40,373 nt of DNA from Candidatus Colwelliibacteriota bacterium (GCA_016176505.1 JACOXB010000002.1:1-40373), one strand, 5' to 3'; shown: positions 18,303-24,747, counted from the first letter of the stretch. The notes: a model not told the origin generated them from the sequence alone. Translations and numbers: made by a program.

Positions 18303-21020
18303 CTAAACCACAAAATTAATCAGTCTATCCTTAACGAAAATGGTGCGCTTGATTTTCCCGGCGCCGATTGCTTTTTTGATTTTTTCTTCAGCTAGAGCGA
18401 GTTTCTTAGCTTCGGTCTCACCCACGCCTCGCTTAACCGATACCTGTCCTCGGACTTTCCCGTTAACCTGAACGATCAGTGTAATAGTATTTTGTATTAA
18501 GTATTTAGTATTAAATTTCGGCCAAGCTTGGTTATGAATAGAATACTTATTGCCAAGTTTTTGCCATAGCTCTTCAGTAATAAACGGCGCAAGTGGCGCG
18601 AGCAAAAGTAGGAAAGTCTCAAAATCTTTACGCGATATTTGTTTTTCTTTTTCAAATTTATTAAGCGCGGTCATCAGCTCGGCAATGGCCGTATTGTATT
18701 TTAGATTAGCAATGTCTTCGGTTATTTCTTTAATATGAGGGTGAAGCCAGGGGGAGACCCTACCGGTACTCTGTACCTTGTACCCTGTACCAAGTTTTAC
18801 GCCCAGATTCCAAACCCGATTTAAAAACCTAACGATCCCTATAATGCCGGCGTCGCGCCAATCCCCTCCTTGCTCATATGGGCCGAGAAACATTAAGTAA
18901 AGCCGAACCACATCCGCACCGTATTTTTTAATATAAACATCAGGCACCACCACATTGCCTTTTGATTTGCTCATTTTGGCGCCGCTTGAAATTAAAAGTC
19001 CGTGAGCTCGAAACTCGGTAAAGGGTTCTTCAAAATTAATTAAGCCCATCTCCTTAAAAACCATGGTCAAAAACCGGCTGTAAAGCAGATGAAGCACCGA
19101 GTGTTCAGCCCCGCCGATGTAACGGTTAACCGGCAACCATTTCTTCGCTATTTCTGGCCGCCAAGGGCAGGTCTTGTCATCAACCGAGGTATATCTGAAA
19201 AAATACCAAGCCGAATCAAGAAAAGTATCCGAATCAAGAAAAGTATCCGAAACATCAGTTTCACGACGGGCTTTAGCGCCACATTCCGGACATTTGGTTT
19301 CGTAAAATGATTTAACCGAAGCTAGCGGCGCCTCGCCTTTTCCAGTCGGGCGAAAATTTTTAATTTGTGGCAATTTAACCGGCAGGTCTTTCTCCGGAAC
19401 CGCATACCAGCCAGCATTCTCCTTGCCCGACGAAGCCTTGGCGCAGGCGGGGCAATGAATCATCGGAATCGGCGGCCCCCAATATCGCTGACGCGAGATT
19501 AACCAGTCGCGGAGGTGATAATATACCGCAGGCTTCCCCATCCCCCGTTCCTTCAACCACGTGTCCACCTTCTTTATAGCCGCTTCAGTCCTTAAATTAT
19601 TTAAGAAACCGGAATTGATGTGTCTCCCGTCACCGGTATATACCGCCAGAAAATTAATCGCGCGTGGCTTTATCTCAAGAGTGAAATCCTCCCCTCGCCG
19701 AATAAGCTCGTGATCCTTCCGATTCCCTATCCGAGCCCGCTCTAGAATCTCGATAACTCGATCTACATTTTTCCTGGCGATCTCATAGACCCGAACCGTA
19801 GGGGTCGCATATTCACGTGCTATCCCAAAACGTTTAATTTCCGTCGCCGTCTCAGAGAGATCTTCATCATAGATTTGGACAGAAATTGGACCCAGGGCTT
19901 CGCGTTTTGGCCGCTCAATCACGGAAATAACTGGGAGATGGAAAAGTTTCGCAAATTCAAAATCGCGTTCATCATGTGCCGGAACAGAAAAAATCGCACC
20001 CGTTCCGTAGCTGATAAGTACGAAATCGGATACGAATACCGGTAACTCGACACCGTTCACCGGATTAATAGCGAGGACCCCTTTGAGTCTCACGCCCGTT
20101 TTCTTTTTCGCGAGTAATCCCCTTTCAAAATCAGTTTTTTTCATCGCCTTTTCGGCGTAATGCCGAACTTCATCATAATTTTTAATTTGATGGGCAAGCT
20201 CTGTTATCAAGCCGTGCTCAGGGGCGAGCACAAGAAAGGTGGCACCGAAAATGGTATCGGCGCGGGTTGTAACGACGGTGATAATTTTATCTGAAGCTTT
20301 GATGGAAAAATTAATTTCGGTGCTCTCTGACTTACCGATCCAATTTCTCTGGGCGATTTTGACTTTTTCTGACCAGTCGATTCCTGCCTTGCCGCCAGGC
20401 AGGTTATCAAGATTTTTCAGCAACCGGTCGGCATATTTAGTGATTTTGAAAAACCACTGCTCTAAATCTTTTTTAACTACTTCGGTGCCGCAACGCTCGC
20501 AATCGCCGTTTACGACCTGCTCATCAGCCAGCACTGTTTTACAAGAAGGGCACCAGTTAACGCTCGCTTTTTTCCGATAAGCCAGTCCCCTTTTCCACAT
20601 TTGGACAAAAATCCATTGGGTCCACTTGTAGTATTCAGGGTCATAAGTTTCGAGCCGCTCCTCCCAGGCAAAACCATTACCGATACTTCGGAGCTGATCG
20701 TAAAATCTTTTTTCCGAGACTTTCGCCTGCTTCATCGGATGAGTGCCGATTTTCAAAGCGTAGTTTTCAGAATGAATGCCAAAGCCATCAAGCCCAATCG
20801 GTTGAAATACATCATTCCCCTGCATTCGGCGAAACCGGCCGTAAATATCACTGCCGGTGAAAGCATACATATTGCCGACATGGAGCCCTTCAGCCGAAGG
20901 ATAAGGAAACATCATCAAGTTATAAAAAGGCCGCTTAGCCCGCCTTAAATTAGGCTCGTAAATCTTTGTCTCAAACCACCGCTTGGACCACTTTTTTTCG
21001 ATTTGGGAAAAGGGATACAT
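18303..21020 (-). CDS. leuS: Leucyl-tRNA synthetase
   Basis: Class I synthetase of 905 aa. HIGH motif appears as FPYPSAEGLHVGNMYAF (HVGN variant); zinc-ribbon cysteines CPSCKTVLA...CERCG; CP1 editing domain with GTGAIFSVPAHDERDFEFA; catalytic core WLISRQRYWGPPIP; KMSKS motif SSGAKMSKSKGNVVV; anticodon-binding and C-terminal VNGKVRG domains. Oddities: about 85-95 extra residues inside the editing domain (roughly 365-458), an 18-bp tandem duplication giving SDTFLDSDTFLDSAWYFF, and four in-frame short repeats. The ATG lies 7 nt after a TATAAT box, so the mRNA is probably leaderless. Confidence 0.96.
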   Translation of the reverse strand: MYPFSQIEKKWSKRWFETKIYEPNLRRAKRPFYNLMMFPYPSAEGLHVGNMYAFTGSDIYGRFRRMQGNDVFQPIGLDGFGIHSENYALKIGTHPMKQAKVSEKRFYDQLRSIGNGFAWEERLETYDPEYYKWTQWIFVQMWKRGLAYRKKASVNWCPSCKTVLADEQVVNGDCERCGTEVVKKDLEQWFFKITKYADRLLKNLDNLPGGKAGIDWSEKVKIAQRNWIGKSESTEINFSIKASDKIITVVTTRADTIFGATFLVLAPEHGLITELAHQIKNYDEVRHYAEKAMKKTDFERGLLAKKKTGVRLKGVLAINPVNGVELPVFVSDFVLISYGTGAIFSVPAHDERDFEFAKLFHLPVISVIERPKREALGPISVQIYDEDLSETATEIKRFGIAREYATPTVRVYEIARKNVDRVIEILERARIGNRKDHELIRRGEDFTLEIKPRAINFLAVYTGDGRHINSGFLNNLRTEAAIKKVDTWLKERGMGKPAVYYHLRDWLISRQRYWGPPIPMIHCPACAKASSGKENAGWYAVPEKDLPVKLPQIKNFRPTGKGEAPLASVKSFYETKCPECGAKARRETDVSDTFLDSDTFLDSAWYFFRYTSVDDKTCPWRPEIAKKWLPVNRYIGGAEHSVLHLLYSRFLTMVFKEMGLINFEEPFTEFRAHGLLISSGAKMSKSKGNVVVPDVYIKKYGADVVRLYLMFLGPYEQGGDWRDAGIIGIVRFLNRVWNLGVKLGTGYKVQSTGRVSPWLHPHIKEITEDIANLKYNTAIAELMTALNKFEKEKQISRKDFETFLLLLAPLAPFITEELWQKLGNKYSIHNQAWPKFNTKYLIQNTITLIVQVNGKVRGQVSVKRGVGETEAKKLALAEEKIKKAIGAGKIKRTIFVKDRLINFVV
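18485..18515. repeat. GTATTTAGTATT micro-repeat in leuS
   Basis: TAGTATTTTGTATTAAGTATTTAG is read in frame as FNTKYLIQNTI between the anticodon-binding domain and the conserved C-terminal VNGKVRG block. It resembles the repeats in tatD and comFC. Confidence 0.5.
18765..18791. repeat. GTACCTTGTACC micro-repeat in leuS
   Basis: Quasi-tandem GGTACTCTGTACCTTGTACC units read in frame as LGTGYKVQSTG just after the NRVWNLGV block. A different sequence from the AT-rich families but the same architecture of roughly 8-10-nt units. Confidence 0.45.
19211..19246. repeat. 18-bp tandem duplication in leuS
   Basis: CCGAATCAAGAAAAGTAT is repeated twice without change. The duplication adds six residues in frame (SDTFLD twice) before the conserved SAWYFFRY block of LeuRS. 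Confidence 0.95.
19421..19452. repeat. 32-bp dispersed element, leuS copy
   Basis: This 32-nt element begins CCTTGCCCGACGAAGCCTTG and matches 25 of 32 positions with the element at 25362-25393 in tatD. In leuS it is read as CAKASSGKE, breaking the usual short spacing between the HCP(x)C and VPEKDLPV blocks. The reading frame is the same in both genes (AKASSGK / AKATAGE). Confidence 0.75.
20383..20403. repeat. CCTGCCT...AGGCAGG palindromic element in leuS
   Basis: CCTGCCT-TGCCGCC-AGGCAGG is a 7-bp perfect inverted repeat of 21 nt, inserted in frame as LPGGKAG before the conserved IDWSEKVK...RNWIGKS block of LeuRS. Related elements lie in comFC and at 32841. Confidence 0.7.
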
Positions 21021-21027
21021 TTCTTCA

Positions 21028-21057
21028 ATTATATTAGCGGATTCTAATGATATTCAA
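21028..21057 (-). promoter_or_regulatory. leuS promoter
   Basis: Minus strand: -35 TTGAAT (21052-21057), 18-nt spacer, -10 TATAAT (21028-21033), then 7 nt to the leuS ATG. This predicts a leaderless or nearly leaderless mRNA. The -35 box lies 4 nt from the large palindrome at 21062. Confidence 0.75.
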
Positions 21058-21061
21058 CCCC

Positions 21062-21113
21062 ATCCCCCCTGCCCTGTGATTAATCACGTGATTAATCACA
21101 GGGCAGGGGGGAT
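21062..21113. other. 52-bp perfect palindrome between leuS and abrB-like gene
   Basis: The half ATCCCCCCTGCCCTGTGATT... is followed by its exact complement with no spacer. The core is two adjacent copies of GTGATTAATCAC, itself a palindrome, flanked by CCCCCCTGCCCT and its complement. It sits exactly between the leuS promoter and the extended -10 box of the abrB-like gene, overlapping where that promoter's -35 region would be. A double operator for divergent control is the simplest reading; a cruciform or bidirectional terminator is possible. Confidence 0.9.
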
Positions 21114-21118
21114 AGCGG

Positions 21119-21127
21119 TGCTATAAT
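21119..21127 (+). promoter_or_regulatory. Extended -10 promoter of the abrB-like gene
   Basis: TGCTATAAT, with the ATG only 6 nt after the box, so the transcript would start at about the start codon. The position 17 nt upstream lies inside the palindrome and is not a -35 consensus. Confidence 0.65.
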
Positions 21128-21133
21128 AAATAT

Positions 21134-21307
21134 ATGGGGAGAAGATCGATCCCAGAGGAGAATATTAGAAATCTCCAGAAGTCGCGGCGGAGCTATTACC
21201 TTAATCTGCCGATCGAGATGATTCGGCGACTTGGATGGAAAGAGAGGCAGAAAGTGGTGGTGGAAAAACGCGGCCGGGAGATTGTAATTAAAGACTGGAA
21301 AAAATAG
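21134..21307 (+). CDS. AbrB/MazE-like DNA-binding protein
   Basis: A 57-residue basic protein not in the ORF track (too short). The segment SYYLNLPIEMIRRLGWKERQKVVVEKRGREIVIKDW has the SpoVT-AbrB swapped-hairpin pattern (S..V.LP.E..R.LGW..G..V.V...G..I.I). Such proteins are small dimeric regulators or antitoxins. No toxin gene is adjacent; leuS is divergent and the GTPase gene converges. The large palindrome directly upstream would be a natural autoregulatory operator (inference). Confidence 0.8.
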   Translation: MGRRSIPEENIRNLQKSRRSYYLNLPIEMIRRLGWKERQKVVVEKRGREIVIKDWKK

Positions 21308-21320
21308 TAGCTCTAGCCGG

Positions 21321-22235
21321 TTAATGTATTTCGAGCGCGTCCCCGTCGTAAAGGACGTGTTCGAGACCAATCTGTTGGTCAGAGAATTTTGCCGAGGGAC
21401 CTGAAATCTTGATGGTATGCGGTTGCGTAGCGTCGTGGAAGATTTCATCTAAAACGTCTCGGACAGCGGCTCCGCGTGCAAGAACCACTGGTCGTTCCCG
21501 GCCCCCTACATTTATCCGAACAAGTTCTAGGTTGCGCCAAATTGCGTCCCGCAGGGATTGAATGCCAATATTTTTCTCGACTGAAATCGGAACAATTTCT
21601 ATGTCGTGGAACTCTCGTTTGAGCGACGTAATTATGTTTTCTACCCCAGGAAGATCTATTTTATTGCATATCAGAAATTTAGGAGTGGGTAAATCCACGC
21701 GGCGCATCTCATCGCGTACCGCCTTCACTTTTTCGAGCGGAGTGTCTGCGCTCGTCATAAGCACGGCGTAGTTCGCGTTCCGTGCAGCAGCGAGCATCGC
21801 TCGTCCTCCTCCTTTTCCCTCTGCCGCTCCCTCTAAAAGCCCTGGTATTTCAACAACTTGTACGAGAGCGCCATCGAAGTCCACCATTGCGGGTATGGGC
21901 TTCAAGGTGGTGAATTGATAGTCGGCAACTTTGATTTGTATACTACTAAGCTTCTTAAGTAGTGAGGATTTCCCGATGTTCGGCGGGCCAAGAAGCACCA
22001 CCTGCGCATCCCCCTCTTTTTTCACGTCAAAAAATACGCGCGCCTTTACCCGACCGCGTTTTCGGTTTTCCTGTATCTCGCCTTGAAGCCACTTGCGGAT
22101 CTCGCCATACGGCCCCGTCTTGTATCCCGGCATCTCTACAAGAAGCTTCCGGATTTCGCGCTCCTTCTCTTTCCCCTCTTTGCCGACAAGCCGCTTCTTC
22201 GCAAGCTGTTTAAATATTTGATGTGGAACAGCCAT
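21321..22235 (-). CDS. DRG-like OBG-family GTPase with TGS domain
   Basis: A 304-residue GTPase. G1 is LLGPPNIGKSS, switch/G2 FTTLKPIPAMV, G3 VEIPGLLEGAAEGKGGGRAMLAAAR (EIPG instead of the usual DxPG), G4 CNKID, and the C-terminal TGS domain ends PSAKFSDQQIGLEHVLYDGDALEI. The EGAAEGKGGGR stretch and TGS tail are those of the DRG group, mostly known from archaea and eukaryotes, where DRGs associate with translating ribosomes. The glutamate at the G3 aspartate is unusual. It is the first gene of a block that looks GC-richer. No clear promoter; a TATAGA-like box lies about 8 nt before the ATG. Confidence 0.88.
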   Translation of the reverse strand: MAVPHQIFKQLAKKRLVGKEGKEKEREIRKLLVEMPGYKTGPYGEIRKWLQGEIQENRKRGRVKARVFFDVKKEGDAQVVLLGPPNIGKSSLLKKLSSIQIKVADYQFTTLKPIPAMVDFDGALVQVVEIPGLLEGAAEGKGGGRAMLAAARNANYAVLMTSADTPLEKVKAVRDEMRRVDLPTPKFLICNKIDLPGVENIITSLKREFHDIEIVPISVEKNIGIQSLRDAIWRNLELVRINVGGRERPVVLARGAAVRDVLDEIFHDATQPHTIKISGPSAKFSDQQIGLEHVLYDGDALEIH

Positions 22236-22298
22236 GTCTTAATTCTATAACGAATAAAGTTTAATAAAGTTCTAGTATAGCAGCTCGATTAAAGTAGT

Positions 22299-22331
22299 GA
22301 GCCCGCCCCGACACGAAGTCGGGACGGGCTC
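22299..22331. terminator. Hairpin after the 86-aa small gene
   Basis: GAGCCCGCCCCGAC-ACGAA-GTCGGGACGGGCTC forms a 14-bp stem with one mismatch. It lies 16 nt after the small gene at 22348, on the side where its transcript ends, and upstream of the GTPase promoter region. No strong U-run follows, so it may be a 3'-end stabiliser rather than a classical terminator. Confidence 0.6.
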
Positions 22332-22347
22332 TGAGCGTTGGGTGCGC

Positions 22348-22608
22348 CTATCTATACCAAGCGCCACCTACCTCCTCGTCTGCTCCCAGATTCTCGGCGT
22401 GCTGCCGAAAATCGAAGGGCGGGATGAGCTGCTCCCGGAGGATCTCTTCGACGAGCTCCGCGAGCTCTGCCGGAGTGATACCGACCGACTTCGCCACGGG
22501 CCCGAGCGCGCTGTAGAAATCGTCGCAAGCGATCTCGAAGCGCCGCCGGCTACTGAGCAGATACTTGGATAACCGAGAAGCGATCTCCGCTTTTCGCACT
22601 GCGCCCAT
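22348..22608 (-). CDS. Small conserved-looking protein, paralog family member 1
   Basis: An 86-residue protein of unknown function. It aligns by eye with the small proteins at 22632 and 24393: (R)KAEIASRLSKYLL, then LGPVAKSVGITPAELAELVEEILREQL. The shared plan is an N-terminal helix with GEIA..LKY, then a helix-turn-helix-like segment LG.VA.AI.VP..EL..FV..IL. A strong ribosome binding site (AGGAGGTGG, 10 nt before ATG) sets the start. It follows the 78-residue paralog by 23 nt and ends at a stable hairpin. I do not recognise a named family. Confidence 0.75.
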   Translation of the reverse strand: MGAVRKAEIASRLSKYLLSSRRRFEIACDDFYSALGPVAKSVGITPAELAELVEEILREQLIPPFDFRQHAENLGADEEVGGAWYR

Positions 22609-22631
22609 ATCAGAACCACCTCCTTCTCTAG

Positions 22632-22859
22632 CTAAGAGCCGAAAATACTACGGGGCAGACCCGCGAAGAGCTGCTTCAGGAAAGCGCCGAGCTCCTCCGG
22701 GGGGACATTGATCGCTCTCGCGATCTCCCCGACCCTGCGTCCGAGCACATGCTGAAGAGTTTCTTCCTCGCCCCTAAGCACGCGCTCCGCCACGAGTTGG
22801 TAGAGACAGTACTTGAGAAAGAGCCAGGCGATCTCACCCTTTTGTTGGGGATCCATCAT
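22632..22859 (-). CDS. Small conserved-looking protein, paralog family member 2
   Basis: About 75 residues from the ATG pair at 22854-22859. The ORF track begins at a GTG that is part of the ribosome binding site AAGGAGGTGAAATCC. Sequence: KGEIAWLFLKYCLYQLV, then GRRVGEIARAINVPPEELGAFLKQLFAG, matching its paralogs at 22348 and 24393. It lies 37 nt after the GAPDH-like gene and before the 86-residue paralog, so the three form one operon. Function unknown. The VxxIARAINVPPEEL segment could be a helix-turn-helix, but no DNA-binding role is shown. Confidence 0.75.
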   Translation of the reverse strand: MMDPQQKGEIAWLFLKYCLYQLVAERVLRGEEETLQHVLGRRVGEIARAINVPPEELGAFLKQLFAGLPRSIFGS

Positions 22860-22896
22860 GGATTTCACCTCCTTTCCCTACTCGCTGATCCTATGG

Positions 22897-23955
22897 TTAG
22901 GGGCTGAACCCCATATCCTTGTCCGTTTGCCCCATCGCCTCAAGGGGATCTGCGCTGCGGGCGAGAATCCTTATGGCGTCGATGTTCGGCAAGACCGCGA
23001 GCGTGCGGTAGTACAAGGCGAGTTTCAACCGCAATACAGTCGCCTTTCCCTTGGGCGTTACTCGCAAGCTGCCGCCGAAAACAAGAATTGGCGGCACTCG
23101 GTCATCAATTACCCGGGCGAGATTGATGTCGTAAGTCCCCATCACAGAATCGGGCAACACCCGGACACGCGGAACACTACCAAGCCGCTCAATTATAGTT
23201 GAAGCGAGTATTACGCTTCTCGTTTCAATCTCCAGAGAGACCGCGTAGTGTAGCATCCCGGGGATTTGGATGACGCTTTCCACCACGATTTCCATTTCTG
23301 GAAAAAGTTGTTTCAGTTCATCTTCCATTCTCGGAATGTAAGCATCCGCGATCCTGAAGGTGTTGACCCGCTCGGTGACGAGGAAATCGCTTTCCCGCCC
23401 ATCGTACTGCATGACTAGATGAATTCGAACAGATCTAGCGACGTCTCTGAGGGCGGCGAGCACCGGAACCACACCGGAGAGGAAACAGCCTCCCTGACGG
23501 AATTTGTTGCCTCCTTGCGGCGGAGCTACAAGCGGTGGCGAGATCAATCGCCCGCGAGGATACTCGCCATCTTGCAGTATCACGGCTCCTGGAAACGCTT
23601 GGTATTGCTTCTGGAGAGCGTGTCTCATGCCGGGCGCGGCAGCGTCTATGACGATGTCGCACGTCTGCCCTAGGTCAAGTTGCTCAACCGGGTGGAATCT
23701 CAGAAAACCCGAACCGCTGTTGAGCCTAGCAATGGTGTCTTCGGGTTCATCAAGATACACCTTCTTCGGAAGGGCACTACGAGCGAGCGGACCGCCGAAG
23801 TCGTAACGATCGAGTAGACGCTGGAGGGTCGGATCATACTTGAAAATGCCGACCGCCAACTCCATATCCTTGCTTTGAGCAATAGCAATAGCGAGACGGG
23901 AACCAAGCAGGCCGGCTGCTCCACGGATTCCAACCCGAACCTTATCTTCTTCCAT
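22897..23955 (-). CDS. Type II glyceraldehyde-3-phosphate dehydrogenase-like protein
   Basis: About 352 residues starting at MEEDKVRVGIRG (ATG 23953-23955), chosen because AAGGAGGGGGAGA lies just upstream; the ORF track starts 12 codons earlier. Rossmann motif GIRGAAGLLGSRLA, then DIVIDAAAPGMRHA, a dehydrogenase cysteine candidate in GGCFLSGVVPVLAAL at the place of the archaeal SCNTTGL motif, and a C-terminal catalytic fold including MLHYAVSLEIE. The plan matches archaeal type II GAPDH, but the catalytic motif deviates (CFLSG), so the substrate may differ. Heads an operon with two small proteins and carries a structured leader. Confidence 0.6.
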   Translation of the reverse strand: MEEDKVRVGIRGAAGLLGSRLAIAIAQSKDMELAVGIFKYDPTLQRLLDRYDFGGPLARSALPKKVYLDEPEDTIARLNSGSGFLRFHPVEQLDLGQTCDIVIDAAAPGMRHALQKQYQAFPGAVILQDGEYPRGRLISPPLVAPPQGGNKFRQGGCFLSGVVPVLAALRDVARSVRIHLVMQYDGRESDFLVTERVNTFRIADAYIPRMEDELKQLFPEMEIVVESVIQIPGMLHYAVSLEIETRSVILASTIIERLGSVPRVRVLPDSVMGTYDINLARVIDDRVPPILVFGGSLRVTPKGKATVLRLKLALYYRTLAVLPNIDAIRILARSADPLEAMGQTDKDMGFSP

Positions 23956-23983
23956 TCTCCCCCTCCTTGTTGTTAAAGATCTT

Positions 23984-24027
23984 CTAGACAAACTAAAACG
24001 CCTCAGCTTGTCTAGCCGAGGCGTTTT
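23984..24027 (-). promoter_or_regulatory. Interlocked inverted repeats (possible pseudoknot) in the GAPDH-like leader
   Basis: Two inverted repeats interlock in A-B-A'-B' order: CTAGACAA (23984-23991) with TTGTCTAG (24008-24015), and AAAACGCCTC (23995-24004) with GAGGCGTTTT (24018-24027). Stem B alone reads as a terminator-like hairpin whose loop is exactly complementary to the sequence beside it. It lies 29 nt upstream of the GAPDH-like start, so a folded leader that controls this operon is plausible. Confidence 0.6.
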
Positions 24028-24050
24028 TCAGTAAAGAGTTAGAGAATGAT

Positions 24051-24182
24051 TTAAGTTGAATTTATATCCAGATTAAAACCGCCTTGGCTAAACAAACTAA
24101 AAATGCCGCAAGTAAAGACAAAAGACTCACGGCAATCCGGAGCGATAAGCCACATATTCATTTGGCGGTTATGCTCTTGCAT
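24051..24182 (-). CDS. Possible 43-residue ORF upstream of the GAPDH-like operon
   Basis: Minus-strand ATG at 24180-24182 opens 43 codons (MQEHNRQMNMWLIAPDC... to ...GGFNLDINST) with two cysteines and an aromatic-rich centre (CRESFVFTCGIF). It is the only open frame in the 437-nt gap between 23956 and 24392. There is no Shine-Dalgarno sequence, but TTGACG-17-TAACGT lies 10 nt upstream, in line with the leaderless style of the window. It could be a leader peptide or chance. Nothing is recognised by family. Confidence 0.3.
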   Translation of the reverse strand: MQEHNRQMNMWLIAPDCRESFVFTCGIFSLFSQGGFNLDINST

Positions 24183-24239
24183 AATAGATAAAACGTTAAA
24201 GGATTTAAGAAGTTACGTCAAGCTTTTCTAAAAATGGTT

Positions 24240-24267
24240 GTGCCCCCCGACTTAAGTCGGGGGGCAC
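24240..24267. terminator. 28-bp perfect palindrome, probable terminator of the 80-aa gene
   Basis: GTGCCCCCCGACTT is followed directly by its exact complement. In the minus direction, AACCATTTTT follows, so it may terminate the transcript of the small gene at 24393. Two more hairpins lie closer to the gene: GTCCGAC-atgac-GTCGGAC (24314-24332) and TAGGGGGCG-CTTT-CGCCCCACCCTA (24351-24375). The 3' region is thus unusually structured. Confidence 0.65.
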
Positions 24268-24392
24268 GGGGACAGCACGAGGACGGCGGGGAGAGGTTCT
24301 TGTTCTGCCCTTGGTCCGACATGACGTCGGACGAGGTGCAATTACCCTTTTAGGGGGCGCTTTCGCCCCACCCTAGCCATCCTCGCTTCCGG

Positions 24393-24635
24393 CTACTCGG
24401 CGAAGGTCTCGTCTAGCAGCTCCTGCAGGATCTGCCTCACGAAAGGCGCGAGCTCTCGCAGGGGGACCTCGATCGCTTGGGCAACGCTTCCGAGGTCGCG
24501 CCAGATGCCGTTTCCTCGGAGCTCGATGCCACGCCGGCCGAAGTAGTACTTCAACATCTTGCGAGCGATCTCGCCCCTCCGTAGACGCTCGGCGAGTTCG
24601 ACGGGATCCATCTTCGGATCGCCATCCTTCATCAT
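24393..24635 (-). CDS. Small conserved-looking protein, paralog family member 3
   Basis: An 80-residue protein with the clearest form of the shared pattern: LRRGEIARKMLKYYFGRRGIEL, then LGSVAQAIEVPLRELAPFVRQILQELLDETF. It is paralogous to the genes at 22348 and 22632. It is preceded by AAGGAGGTGAGAACCTC-ATG and by a perfect consensus promoter (TTGACA, 17 nt, TGGTATAAT), so strong expression is expected. A leader of about 75 nt and a hairpin-rich 3' region frame it. Function unknown. Charge pattern and length would fit a small helical regulator or scaffold; this is only inference. Confidence 0.8.
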   Translation of the reverse strand: MMKDGDPKMDPVELAERLRRGEIARKMLKYYFGRRGIELRGNGIWRDLGSVAQAIEVPLRELAPFVRQILQELLDETFAE

Positions 24636-24718
24636 GAGGTTCTCACCTCCTTCCTAATGTGCGGTTTGCTACGAAACCCTCGTAGCGGGGACCCCCGAAC
24701 TATTTCGAGGATATATTC

Positions 24719-24747
24719 ATTATACCAGATTGTACCTTGGTTGTCAA
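24719..24747 (-). promoter_or_regulatory. Perfect consensus sigma-70 promoter for the 80-aa gene
   Basis: Minus strand TTGACA (24742-24747), 17-nt spacer, TATAAT (24719-24724), with an additional TG extension (TGGTATAAT). Just upstream, ACCTAT-AC-ATAGGT (about 24757-24770) is a small inverted repeat that could bind a regulator. This is the strongest promoter in the window. Confidence 0.9.

Noticed and set aside
20239-20580. 113-aa plus-strand ORF
   Set aside because: Shadow of leuS; the minus-strand frame is a complete, motif-bearing synthetase.
21092-21448. 118-aa minus-strand ORF
   Set aside because: Spans the palindrome and the abrB-like gene in antisense; low-complexity composition and no ribosome binding site.
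22368-22619. 83-aa minus-strand ORF overlapping the 86-aa gene
   Set aside because: Serine/arginine-rich alternative frame; the other frame aligns with two paralogs and follows the ribosome binding site correctly.
22813-23202. 129-aa plus-strand ORF
   Set aside because: Lies opposite the GAPDH-like gene and the small-gene start region; no family features or own signals.
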